In this document: positions 52,789-60,421 of the stretch, piece after piece | Layout: every line of letters begins with the position of its first letter | Numbering within the stretch: the first letter of the stretch is position 1 | Assembly: GCF_902833045.1 (NCBI RefSeq) | Contig: NZ_CADFDU010000009.1 | Location: 124,001-188,000, forward strand | From: Burkholderia sp. BCC0322 | GTDB lineage: Bacteria > Pseudomonadota > Gammaproteobacteria > Burkholderiales > Burkholderiaceae | Direction: 5' to 3' | DNA: 64,000 nt | Notes under the pieces: generated by a model | Told to the model about the DNA's origin: nothing | Database searches by the model: none | What the model saw: the letters and a program-made list of their open reading frames with translations, nothing else | Position numbers and translations under genes: made by a program

Positions 52789-52802
52789 TTGACCCACATC
52801 AA
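52789..52802. promoter_or_regulatory. FNR/ANR-type box, divergent
   Basis: TTGAC-CCAC-ATCAA. At -41.5 it serves both the Acg-like gene (leader 36 bases) and the alcohol dehydrogenase gene (leader 55 bases). Confidence 0.7.
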
Positions 52803-52891
52803 GCGCCCGTCACCGGGCCACGCACACGCGGCGCGTGGCGACTAGCCTTGGAACGTACAGCGCGCGAACACGATCGCGCGGGGAGGCGAGC

Positions 52892-53881
52892 ATGCTTGCG
52901 ATGATGTTTGACGGCGCGACACCGCATTTGCGCGAGACGCGCGTGCCGGACCCGTTGCCGGCGGCGGGCCAGTTGCTGATCGACATACATGCGTGCGGCG
53001 TATGCCGGACGGATCTCCATGTCGTCGACGGCGAGCTCGCGCATCCGAAGCGGCCGCTGATCCCGGGGCACGAAATCGTCGGCACGGTGCGCGCGCTCGG
53101 CGCGGGCGTGACGGGCTTCGCGGTGGGCGAGCGCGTCGGTGTTCCGTGGCTCGGGTCGACGTGCGGCCATTGCGCGTATTGCGCGGCCGGCCGAGAAAAT
53201 CTGTGTAACAGCCCTGGATTAACGGGCTATACGATCGACGGCGGCTACGCGGAGCGCACCGTCGCCGACCATCGGTATTGCGTGCATCTGCCGCGGCGCT
53301 ATTCCGATCTCGAGGCCGCGCCGCTGCTGTGCGCCGGCCTGATCGGCTATCGCACCCTGCGCATGGCGGGCGACGCGCGGCGCATCGGCATCTACGGCTT
53401 CGGCGCGGCCGCGCATCTCGTCGCGCAGGTCGCGCATGGCGAGGGACGGAAGGTGTTCGCGCTGACGAAGCCCGGCGATTCCGTGGCGCAGCAGCTTGCA
53501 CTGTCACTCGGCGCCGCATGGGCCGGCGGCAGTGACGAAACGCCGCCGGAGCCGCTTGATGCCGCGCTCATCTTCGCGCCGGTGGGGGCGCTGGTGCCGG
53601 CCGCGCTGCGTGCGCTCGACAAGGGCGGGATCGTCGTGTGCGGCGGCATCCACATGAGCGACATTCCCGGCTTTCCGTACGCGTGGCTGTGGGGCGAGCG
53701 CCGCATCGCGTCGGTAGCCAACCTGACGCGTGCGGACGCCGTCGAATTCATGCGGATCGCCGATGCGATGCCGTTGCGGGTCGAGGCCGTGCGCTACGCG
53801 CTGACCGACGCGAACCGCGCGCTCGACGACTTGCGCACGGGGCGTCTGTCCGGGGCGGCGGTGCTCGCCATGCGCGGCTGA
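52892..53881 (+). CDS. Zinc-dependent alcohol dehydrogenase
   Basis: A 329-aa MDR-family dehydrogenase. Catalytic zinc ligands are expected in GVCRTDLH (Cys37) and PGHEIVG; the structural zinc site CGHCAYCAAGRENLC has all four Cys. The coenzyme fold follows (GIYGFGAAAHLVAQVA), with an altered glycine pattern. It would interconvert an alcohol and aldehyde, for example to reoxidise NADH when oxygen is absent. GGGAGG lies six bases before the ATG. It stands alone, divergent from the Acg-like gene. Confidence 0.9.
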   Translation: MLAMMFDGATPHLRETRVPDPLPAAGQLLIDIHACGVCRTDLHVVDGELAHPKRPLIPGHEIVGTVRALGAGVTGFAVGERVGVPWLGSTCGHCAYCAAGRENLCNSPGLTGYTIDGGYAERTVADHRYCVHLPRRYSDLEAAPLLCAGLIGYRTLRMAGDARRIGIYGFGAAAHLVAQVAHGEGRKVFALTKPGDSVAQQLALSLGAAWAGGSDETPPEPLDAALIFAPVGALVPAALRALDKGGIVVCGGIHMSDIPGFPYAWLWGERRIASVANLTRADAVEFMRIADAMPLRVEAVRYALTDANRALDDLRTGRLSGAAVLAMRG

Positions 53882-53906
53882 TGCGCCCGCCGCGCGTGCG
53901 GCGAGG

Positions 53907-54680
53907 TCAGATCCGCCCGAGGCCTTCCGAATCGACGATGCGGATCTGCTTGCCTTGCGCGGCGACGAGCCCGTTGCGCTGGAACTTCGACAGCATGCGG
54001 CTGACCGTCTCGAGCTTCATCCCGAGATATTCGCCGATCTCGTCGCGCGTCATCCGCAGCACGAATTCGGCGGACGAGTAGCCGCGCGCCTTGAAGCGTG
54101 TGGAAAGGTTCAGCAGGAACGCGGCGACGCGCTGCTCGGCGGTCATCGTGCCGAGCAGCAGCATCAGTGAGGATTCGCGGACGATTTCGCCGCTCATCAT
54201 CTGGTACACGTGATGCTGCATCGGCCGCACCTCGCGGCAGATCTGCTCGAGCTGGCCGAACGGAATGATGCAGACGGTGCTGTCCTCGAGCGCGATCGCA
54301 TCGCCGTTGTGGTGGCCGGTGTGCACGCCGTCGAGCCCGAGCGATTCGCCGACGATCTGGAAGCCGGTGATCTGCTCGTCGCCGTCGCGGTGCATCACGA
54401 TGGTCTTGAACGACCCGGTTCTCACCGCATAGATGCTGTTGAACGCGTCGCCCGCGCGAAACAGCGTTTCGCCGCGCCTGACGTGCCGCGTCGTGCAGAT
54501 CATCGCGTCGACCCGCGCGAAATCGTCAGGCGAAAGGTCAGGCGGCAGGCAGACCGTGCGCAACGAACACGTCGAACAGCGGGACGTGGCGCGTTTCGGT
54601 TGTTCCGCCCGTTCGACGGGATGCAACGGGATGAACGGGCGTAACGGCATGGCCGGCGAAACATCGGCATGGCTTTGCAT
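53907..54680 (-). CDS. FNR/ANR-type oxygen-sensing transcription regulator
   Basis: A 257-aa Crp/Fnr-family regulator. The N-terminal CSTCSLRTVC gives Cys35-x2-Cys38-x5-Cys44, and Cys137 (TVCIIP) supplies the fourth ligand, the same spacing as Cys20/23/29/122 of E. coli FNR. A [4Fe-4S] oxygen sensor is therefore expected. The recognition helix reads ETVSRM (Glu224, Ser227, Arg228), the FNR residues that read TTGAT half-sites. This matches the twenty or so TTGAY-N4-RTCAA boxes around it, making it the prime candidate for controlling the island. Confidence 0.93.
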   Translation of the reverse strand: MQSHADVSPAMPLRPFIPLHPVERAEQPKRATSRCSTCSLRTVCLPPDLSPDDFARVDAMICTTRHVRRGETLFRAGDAFNSIYAVRTGSFKTIVMHRDGDEQITGFQIVGESLGLDGVHTGHHNGDAIALEDSTVCIIPFGQLEQICREVRPMQHHVYQMMSGEIVRESSLMLLLGTMTAEQRVAAFLLNLSTRFKARGYSSAEFVLRMTRDEIGEYLGMKLETVSRMLSKFQRNGLVAAQGKQIRIVDSEGLGRI

Positions 54681-55023
54681 GATCGGCTCCAGTACTCCAG
54701 TACATTGGGGACAGCGGCGGGCCGCCGTGGGACGCGGTCGCGCTGGTGATAACGCCGGCGGCCCTGGTGCAAGCCGCCCTCATCGGAAAAGCCGCGCCGG
54801 ACGAAAAGTGAGACCTTTCCCGGCGGCGATTGCCGCCGTTGCTTCGCCAGGCGCGTGCTTGTTTTTCTTGATCTGGAGTATGGATGTTGCGCGGCGTCAA
54901 GGAAATCAGCAGGCATTGAAGATGCAGTAGGTCACGTGGAAGCGCTGTAGGCGGTTTCCTACACGGGGGCGGGATTCTGTCCGGGGCGACGCGAAGGCGC
55001 AGCGGTCGTGCGCCGGAGCCGCG
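54681..55023. promoter_or_regulatory. Upstream region of the FNR-type gene
   Basis: About 340 bp without a gene. It holds the palindrome TGTAGG-N6-CCTACA (54946-54963) and two half-matched FNR-type sites, TTGCG-CGGC-GTCAA (54887-54900) and TTGAT-CTGG-AGTAT (54868-54881). CCAGTACT/CCAGTACA is repeated directly at 54689-54703. Combined control by the adjacent response regulator and by FNR itself is plausible. Confidence 0.45.
54946..54963. promoter_or_regulatory. Candidate NarL/FixJ-type response-regulator site
   Basis: TGTAGG-CGGTTT-CCTACA is a perfect 6+6 palindrome with a 6-base spacer, the same architecture as the GacA/UvrY site (TGTAAG-N6-CTTACA). It lies 61 bp past the response regulator gene and upstream of the FNR-type gene. 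Confidence 0.45.
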
Positions 55024-55671
55024 TCAGAGTTCGTCCGGGTCGTCGAACAGCTTGTGGCGCATCGCATAGCGCACGAGCGCCGTGTCGTTCGGCATCTGCA
55101 TCTTCTCGAGAATCCGCGTCTTGTAGGTGCTGACCGTCTTGACGCTCACGCAGAGCGCTTCCGCGATCTCGGAAATCGACTCGCCGGCGGTGACCCGCCG
55201 GAACACGTCGAATTCACGGTCGGACAGCCGCTGGTGCGGCAGGAGATCGGTCGGTTCGTTCAGGCTCTGCGCAAACTGTTCGGCCATCGTCAGGCTGACG
55301 TAAACGCCGCCGGCCGCGATCTTGGCCAGCGCCGCGACCAGCTCGGCGCTGGCGCTTTCCTTGGTCATGTAGCCGGATGCGCCGGCGCGGAACGCGCGCA
55401 CCGCGTATTGCTGCTCGGCGTGCATCGTGAGCACGAGAATATGCAATGCCGGTTTCTCGTCCTTGATCTGCTTGATGAGTTCGACGCCGTTTCGGCCGGG
55501 CATCGACAGGTCGAGTACCAGCACATTCGCGGCCGTGTCGCGTACGAGCGCGATCGTGGACGCGCTGTCGCGCGCTTCGCCCGCGACTTCGAACCCGCTC
55601 GCGCTTTGCAGGATGTGCCGCAGGCCGTCTCTGACGAGGGCGTGGTCGTCGGCGATGAGTACTCGGATCAT
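55024..55671 (-). CDS. NarL/FixJ-family response regulator (orphan)
   Basis: A 215-aa two-domain regulator. The receiver has the acidic pair Asp8-Asp9, phospho-acceptor Asp54 (VLDLSMPG) and Lys104 (YMTKES). The C-terminal LuxR-type HTH reads LSDREFDVFRRVTAGESISEIAEALCVSVKTVSTYKTRILEKM. No histidine kinase is encoded in the window, so its sensor is elsewhere. ATG 55671 is the true start of the receiver; the longer frame is arginine-rich and non-coding in look. A box at 55858-55871 is 190 bp upstream. Confidence 0.92.
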   Translation of the reverse strand: MIRVLIADDHALVRDGLRHILQSASGFEVAGEARDSASTIALVRDTAANVLVLDLSMPGRNGVELIKQIKDEKPALHILVLTMHAEQQYAVRAFRAGASGYMTKESASAELVAALAKIAAGGVYVSLTMAEQFAQSLNEPTDLLPHQRLSDREFDVFRRVTAGESISEIAEALCVSVKTVSTYKTRILEKMQMPNDTALVRYAMRHKLFDDPDEL

Positions 55672-55857
55672 GACAGCCCATCTCCTTGCTGGATGGCGTG
55701 AAGCGGCAACGCGAGGATTTCGTCGTGGGCGGGCGTCGGGCCGGACGCGAGGCACGAAATGCGGGGCGGACCGAAGTTGCGATGTCGCCCGAAATTGTGC
55801 GCGTTTTGTCCGTATTCGCCAATCGGGACCGATGCGTACGCCCGCGGCCGTGCGGGC

Positions 55858-55871
55858 TTGACCGGCGTCAA
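55858..55871. promoter_or_regulatory. FNR/ANR-type box
   Basis: TTGAC-CGGC-GTCAA, perfect half-sites. Predicted plus-strand start near 55906, 38 bases before the Usp ATG 55944. The response regulator on the other strand would have a leader of about 150 bases. Confidence 0.7.
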
Positions 55872-55943
55872 CCGGATCGCGCCCGCCAGGCCCAGACTGG
55901 TGTGGCATTCCAGTCAAAAACCGGACGCCACCAGGGAGGCACC

Positions 55944-56414
55944 ATGTATGCAAGGATCTTTGCGGCGCTCGACGGCAGCCGCAGTTCGCGGCTCGCGCTC
56001 GACGAGGCGATCGCGCTCGCCCGCGATTCGGGGGGCCTGATCGTCGCCGTGTGCGTGGTATCGGACGCGCCAAGAGTGGCTGACTTCGACCGCGGCTATA
56101 TCGACCAGCGCGACCCGAGGGGGCTGGATGCGGACAAGGCCGCGATCGCGGTGGCGGATGCGCAGACCGCGTTTCGCCTGTGCGGCGTCCGCGGCACCGC
56201 GCACACGATCGACGCGTGCGGCGAGGATGTGTCGGCCGTGCTGGCGCGAGCCGCCGCCGAATGCGACGCGGACCTGATCGTGATGGGGACGCACGGACGC
56301 CGCGGCGTGCGCCGTGCGGTGCTCGGCAGCGTCGCCGAATCGCTGGTGCGCAGCGCCGACCGGCCGGTGCTGGTCGTGCGGGAGGGGCAGGGCGCGTGTG
56401 CGGCCGTGTTGTGA
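55944..56414 (+). CDS. Universal stress protein (UspA family)
   Basis: A 156-aa single Usp domain with the start YARIFAALDGSRSSRLAL and an intact nucleotide loop GTHGRRGVRRAVLGSVAESLVR. It is similar in size and motif to the 44510 protein. CCAGGGAGGC precedes the ATG. It is monocistronic: a box on one side and a hairpin (56422-56443) on the other. Confidence 0.9.
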   Translation: MYARIFAALDGSRSSRLALDEAIALARDSGGLIVAVCVVSDAPRVADFDRGYIDQRDPRGLDADKAAIAVADAQTAFRLCGVRGTAHTIDACGEDVSAVLARAAAECDADLIVMGTHGRRGVRRAVLGSVAESLVRSADRPVLVVREGQGACAAVL

Positions 56415-56421
56415 CCGGAGA

Positions 56422-56443
56422 GGGCAGCCGCGGGCGGCTGCCC
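56422..56443. terminator. Bidirectional hairpin terminator
   Basis: GGGCAGCCG and CGGCTGCCC pair over 9 bp around CGGG, between convergent universal-stress genes. Confidence 0.6.
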
Positions 56444-56462
56444 CGTCGTCATACGTGCGGCG

Positions 56463-57296
56463 TCAGTGCGACAGCAGCACCGGCACCGTCATCGTCTCGA
56501 GGATGGTGCGCGTCGCCCCGCCCAGCACGCGTTCGTGCATGCGTGCATGGCTGTACAGGCCCATCACGAGCAGGTCCGCATGCAGGTCGGTCACCCGGTT
56601 CAGCAGCGTCGCGCCCACGCCGACCGACCGGTCGCGCGGCGTCGTCGAGAACGACGCGCGAACGCCGTGCCGCTCGAGATACGCGGCGACGTCGACGCCC
56701 GCCGGCGTCTGGTCGGGGTCGGGTTGACCGCGCACGACCGTCTCGACGTTGACGAAGCGCGCGCGGGCGAGCAGCGGCAGCGCATCGGCCATCGCACGGG
56801 CGGCTTCGCGCCCGCCGTCCCAGCCGATCAGCACGTTCTCGCCGATCGTTCGCACGTCGCCCGCGTAGGGCACGACGAGCGCCGGACGGCCGCTGCCCAT
56901 CACGAGATCCTCGATGAAATGGCGTGCCACGTAGGTCATGCGATCGTCCGGGTCTTCCTGGCCGAGTATCAGCAGATCGGCGTGGCGCGCGTGCAGGATG
57001 GCGGTAGTCGTCGCGTCGCCGGTCGGCGCCTGCCATTCGACGCTGCGTCCCGCGCGCTCGGCCGCCGTCAGGAATCTCTCTTCGGCCTCCTTGCGCCGCT
57101 GGTCGCACAGCCGCTCGTACACGGCCAGCTTCAGTGGTTCGTCGGGCCGCCGCAACGGCTCGAAGAGATCCTGGCAGACCACGTAGAGGCCGATCAGATG
57201 CGCGTTCCAGCGTCCCGCCAGTTCGAGCGCGAGGTCGACGCGCGTCGCGCAGCGTTCGCTGTCGTCGAGGTGGACAAGCAGGGTCTTGTAGCTCAT
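56463..57296 (-). CDS. Tandem universal stress protein
   Basis: A 277-aa protein with two Usp domains. The N-terminal one starts MSYKTLLVHLDDSERC and lacks the classical nucleotide loop. The C-terminal one ends GLYSHARMHERVLGGATRTILETMTVPVL, a modified G-2X-G-9X-G(S/T) loop. It belongs with the protein at 58120, which has the same length and opening. Its start overlaps the stop of the single-domain Usp gene by four bases (ATGA), so the two are made together. Confidence 0.88.
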   Translation of the reverse strand: MSYKTLLVHLDDSERCATRVDLALELAGRWNAHLIGLYVVCQDLFEPLRRPDEPLKLAVYERLCDQRRKEAEERFLTAAERAGRSVEWQAPTGDATTTAILHARHADLLILGQEDPDDRMTYVARHFIEDLVMGSGRPALVVPYAGDVRTIGENVLIGWDGGREAARAMADALPLLARARFVNVETVVRGQPDPDQTPAGVDVAAYLERHGVRASFSTTPRDRSVGVGATLLNRVTDLHADLLVMGLYSHARMHERVLGGATRTILETMTVPVLLSH

Positions 57297-57796
57297 GACG
57301 GCTCCTTTTCGGTTGATGTCGCGACGGTCTCGGCGGGTTGTCCGGACGGGCAACTCGCGGGAATCATCAGCACCGGGCACGTGGCCAGGCGCAGCACGCG
57401 CTCGGCCACGCTGCCGAGGAACAGGCGCTGGGCGCCGCGCCGTCCGTGCGTGCCCATCACGATCAGGTCGGCCGCGATTTCATTGGCAAGACTGACGATC
57501 CGGTGCGGGATGTCTTCGCCCGCCGGATCGACGTTGGCGATCTGCGGCGTGCCGGCCACGTCGCGCGCCTTCATGCGGCGCGCTGCGTCGTCGGTGACGC
57601 GCAGCCCTTCTTCCCGGAACGCATCGATCAGGATCGACGGATCGTATCCGGCCATGTCGTAGGCGGGCACCAGGAAATCGACGACGTAGACGGGGGTCAG
57701 CCGCGCACCTGTTTCCGACGCGAGGCCCAGCGCGGCGTCGAGTGCACGGGACGACGTGTCGCTGCCGTCGAGCGCAACCAGAATGTTCGAGTACAT
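57293..57796 (-). CDS. Universal stress protein (UspA family)
   Basis: A 167-aa single-domain Usp. MYSNILVALDGSDTSSRALDAAL opens the fold, and GTHGRRGAQRLFLGSVAERVLRLATCPVL is an intact ATP-binding loop. It is first in a two-gene operon with the tandem Usp. An FNR-type box at 57856-57869 leaves a leader of only about 25 bases. Confidence 0.9.
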   Translation of the reverse strand: MYSNILVALDGSDTSSRALDAALGLASETGARLTPVYVVDFLVPAYDMAGYDPSILIDAFREEGLRVTDDAARRMKARDVAGTPQIANVDPAGEDIPHRIVSLANEIAADLIVMGTHGRRGAQRLFLGSVAERVLRLATCPVLMIPASCPSGQPAETVATSTEKEPS

Positions 57797-57855
57797 GGCG
57801 TTTCCCTTGAACGGAGGCGGATGAAATCATCATCGGCGCGTGCGCGCCGATCGCG

Positions 57856-57869
57856 CTGATCTGGATCAA
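57856..57869. promoter_or_regulatory. FNR/ANR-type box
   Basis: CTGAT-CTGG-ATCAA, one mismatch. Predicted minus-strand start near 57821, 25 bases before the Usp gene at 57796. It overlaps the stop of the 81-aa upstream gene. Confidence 0.6.
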
Positions 57870-58111
57870 GTGTCGCGGTTGCCGCGCAGCACGCCTATCG
57901 CGGCGCGCGCGGCGATCCACGCTTCGTGGGTCGGCTCGACGACCCCCGTGACCGCGCTGGACGCGGACGACACGACCTGCGCATGGTCCGCGTTGGCGCG
58001 CGCATCGATATCGATGTCGAGCCAGCCGAACAATGCGCAGATCCGTTCACGCAACGCGGCCGGGTGCTCGCCGATGCCGGCATTGACCGCGGGCAGCCCG
58101 AGCATGCGCAT
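57866..58111 (-). CDS. Small hypothetical protein, 81 aa
   Basis: An 81-aa protein (MRMLGLPAVNAGIGEHPAALRERICALFGWLDIDIDARANADH...), helical by eye, with no recognised family. It starts six bases after the stop of the tandem Usp gene at 58120 and is read in the same direction, so it is probably its operon partner. The ribosome site is weak and re-initiation is likely. Codon use is normal for the region. Confidence 0.55.
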   Translation of the reverse strand: MRMLGLPAVNAGIGEHPAALRERICALFGWLDIDIDARANADHAQVVSSASSAVTGVVEPTHEAWIAARAAIGVLRGNRDT

Positions 58112-58119
58112 CGGCCGGC

Positions 58120-58959
58120 TCAGTGCGACATCAGCACCGGGAGCGTCATCGACGCGAGCACCGTGCGGGTGGCGCCGCCCATCACCAGCTCGCGCCAGCG
58201 CGGATGGCCGTACGCGCCCATCACGAGCAGGTCCGAACCCGTTTCGTATGCGCGCGACAGCAGCGTGTCGCCGATCGACGCGCCGGTGCCGGTATCGATG
58301 TCGAGCACGTTCACGTCGCGCGCATGGCGCGCCAGCATCAACGCGGCATCGGCGGCCGGAATGCGCGTGGTCGCCGCTTCGGAATTGCCGTCGACCACCG
58401 CGACGACGGTCGTGCGCTTCGCATGCTCGAGGAAGGGAATCGCGTCGTGTGCGGCACGGGCGGCTTCGCGGCTGCCGTCCCACGCGACGAACACCCGTTC
58501 GCCGATCGACGGGAATTCTCCGGTGTACGGCCAGAACAGCACCGGGCGGCCGGCGGACAGGACGAGGTTCTCCGCGAACTGGTCGTCGATGTAGGTTTCA
58601 GGATCGTTCGGGTCGCTCTGGCCTGCAATCACGAGGTCGGCAAGACGGGCGGCGCGCGGCACGGCGACATTCGCGCGTTCGTCCGCACGAACCCAGGCCG
58701 CCGGCACTTTCGCGCGGGCAGCCTCCGCATGGAACAGGCGCTCCAGCGCGGCGAGCCGTTCGTCGCGCTGTTCGCGGTGTTCGCGGAAATAGTCGGCGGA
58801 GCCGGCCATCACGTAGAACGAATGCGGCTCCGGCGTGTAGACCGCGAACAGCCCGGTGAGATGCGCACCGAAGCGCCGGGCGAGACGCAACGCGAACTCG
58901 AGACGCGAATGCGCGCGGTCGCTCGTGTCGAGATGTACGACTAGGCTTTTGTAGCTCAT
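58120..58959 (-). CDS. Tandem universal stress protein
   Basis: A 279-aa double Usp protein, related to the one at 56463: MSYKSLVVHLDTSDRAHSRLEFALRLA at the start, and GAYGHPRWRELVMGGATRTVLASMTLPVL at the end as the nucleotide loop of the second domain. The first domain lacks it. It is behind a divergent FNR-type box shared with the phasin operon, so stress protection and PHB metabolism switch on together. Confidence 0.9.
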   Translation of the reverse strand: MSYKSLVVHLDTSDRAHSRLEFALRLARRFGAHLTGLFAVYTPEPHSFYVMAGSADYFREHREQRDERLAALERLFHAEAARAKVPAAWVRADERANVAVPRAARLADLVIAGQSDPNDPETYIDDQFAENLVLSAGRPVLFWPYTGEFPSIGERVFVAWDGSREAARAAHDAIPFLEHAKRTTVVAVVDGNSEAATTRIPAADAALMLARHARDVNVLDIDTGTGASIGDTLLSRAYETGSDLLVMGAYGHPRWRELVMGGATRTVLASMTLPVLMSH

Positions 58960-59026
58960 CGGAATCGCTCCATCGACGGGTGATCCGCCAATGCAATCCA
59001 GTCTACGAAGCAGGGTTTCCGCGTGC

Positions 59027-59040
59027 TTGACTCAGATCAA
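59027..59040. promoter_or_regulatory. FNR/ANR-type box, divergent
   Basis: TTGAC-TCAG-ATCAA. At -41.5 it serves the tandem Usp gene (leader 33 bases) and the phasin/PHB operon (leader 74 bases). Confidence 0.7.
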
Positions 59041-59148
59041 CGGGCGCCATGCGCACCGGTCGCACAGTGAAGCAGTCGCGATGCCGATGCCGGGCAGGCG
59101 GCATGACACGGATGCCAACCCATTGACCGGATCGAAGGAGGGAAGACG

Positions 59149-59685
59149 ATGATCTCCCACGCTTTGACGACACCGAACGACGCTTGCCGCGCGGGCTGCG
59201 ATCTCGCGTTGCGCATGGCCGCGCTGACCCGCGACTGGCAGCATGAATGGCTCGCGCTGGCCGGGCGGCGTATCGAGCGCGACCGCGACGCGGTGCGCGA
59301 CCTGCAGCAGGCGCTCACGGCCACGAACGAATGGACGGCTTTCGGCGAAGCGGCGCGGCAGGTGACGCGCGACTACACGATCGCCACCGTCGCGATCTGG
59401 CAGGACGCCACCGAGCTGTGCATGCGCGGGCAGTTCGAGAGCGCGAGTGCCTGGCGCACGTGGCTGCGCGATTACGGCGCCGGTACGCTGGCGCGCTGCC
59501 AGACCGACTGGTGGCCCGATCTCGGGCGGCTGGCCGTGGTCAACGAGGCGAGCATGCCTTGGCGCGACTGGATGGCCGCGTTCGAGCTCGGCGTCACGGA
59601 AGCCGTCGATGTGGGCGGCGGGGCCGCGGCCGTCCGGCGTCTCGACGGCAGCCACGCCGCGCAGGAGCACGATCATGCGCGCTGA
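59149..59685 (+). CDS. Phasin-like granule-associated protein
   Basis: A 178-aa helical protein resembling phasins (LTRDWQHEWLALAGRRIERDRDAVRDLQQALTATNEWTAFGEAARQVTRDYTIATVAIWQDATELC). Phasins coat PHB granules. Recognition rests on helix pattern, size and the following PHB genes. It starts the operon phasin-PhaB-PhaC-Pta-ADH and overlaps PhaB by 11 bp. Confidence 0.75.
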   Translation: MISHALTTPNDACRAGCDLALRMAALTRDWQHEWLALAGRRIERDRDAVRDLQQALTATNEWTAFGEAARQVTRDYTIATVAIWQDATELCMRGQFESASAWRTWLRDYGAGTLARCQTDWWPDLGRLAVVNEASMPWRDWMAAFELGVTEAVDVGGGAAAVRRLDGSHAAQEHDHAR

Positions 59686-60421
59686 ACGGGTTGCATTCGT
59701 CACCGGCGGGATGGGCGGCCTCGGCGCCGCGATCAGCCGCCGCCTGCACGAGGCCGGCATGACCGTGGCGGTGTCGCACACCGAACGCAACGACCACGTC
59801 GCGACGTGGCTCACGCAAGAACGCGAGGCGGGCCGCACGTTTCGTGCGTACGAGGTCGACGTGGCCGACTACGACTCGTGCCAGCACTGCGCCGCACGCG
59901 TGCTGGCCGAATTCGGGCGCGTCGACGTGCTCGTCAACAACGCCGGCATCACGCACGACGCCACCTTCGTGAAGATGACCAAGGGCATGTGGGATGCGGT
60001 GCTGCGCACCAATCTCGACGGCCTGTTCAACATGACGAAGCCGTTCGTACCCGGCATGATCGACGCCGGCTTCGGGCGGATCGTGAACATCGGGTCGGTG
60101 AACGGCGAGCGCGGGGCGTACGGGCAGGCGAACTACGCGGCCGCGAAAGCCGGCATCCACGGCTTCACGAAGTCGCTGGCGCTCGAACTCGCGCGGCACG
60201 GCATCACGGTCAACACGGTGGCGCCCGGCTACCTGGCCACCGCGATGCTCGAGTCGGTGCCGAAGGAAGTGCTCGACACGAAGATCCTGCCGCAGATTCC
60301 GGCCGGCCGCCTCGGCGATCCCGACGAAATCGCCGCGTTCGTCGCGTTCCTGTGTTCCGATGCGGGCGCCTTCGCAACCGGTGCGGAATTCGACGTCAAC
60401 GGCGGCATGTACATGCGATGA
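59675..60421 (+). CDS. phaB: Acetoacetyl-CoA reductase
   Basis: A 248-aa short-chain dehydrogenase that uses NADPH to make (R)-3-hydroxybutyryl-CoA. Marks: TGGMGGLGAAI cofactor loop (residues 10-20), NNAGI, catalytic Ser in NIGSVNGERGAYGQANYAAAK with the YxxxK pair, and C-terminal FDVNGGMYM, typical of PhaB. GCAGGAG lies eight bases before the ATG. It overlaps both neighbours. No beta-ketothiolase (phaA) is in the window, so acetoacetyl-CoA must come from elsewhere. Confidence 0.92.
   Translation: MRAERVAFVTGGMGGLGAAISRRLHEAGMTVAVSHTERNDHVATWLTQEREAGRTFRAYEVDVADYDSCQHCAARVLAEFGRVDVLVNNAGITHDATFVKMTKGMWDAVLRTNLDGLFNMTKPFVPGMIDAGFGRIVNIGSVNGERGAYGQANYAAAKAGIHGFTKSLALELARHGITVNTVAPGYLATAMLESVPKEVLDTKILPQIPAGRLGDPDEIAAFVAFLCSDAGAFATGAEFDVNGGMYMR

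Noticed and set aside
59806-60417. N-terminal extension of the PHA synthase frame
   Set aside because: It lies inside phaB in another frame; ATG 60418 with the ATGA overlap and the known PhaC start region fit better.
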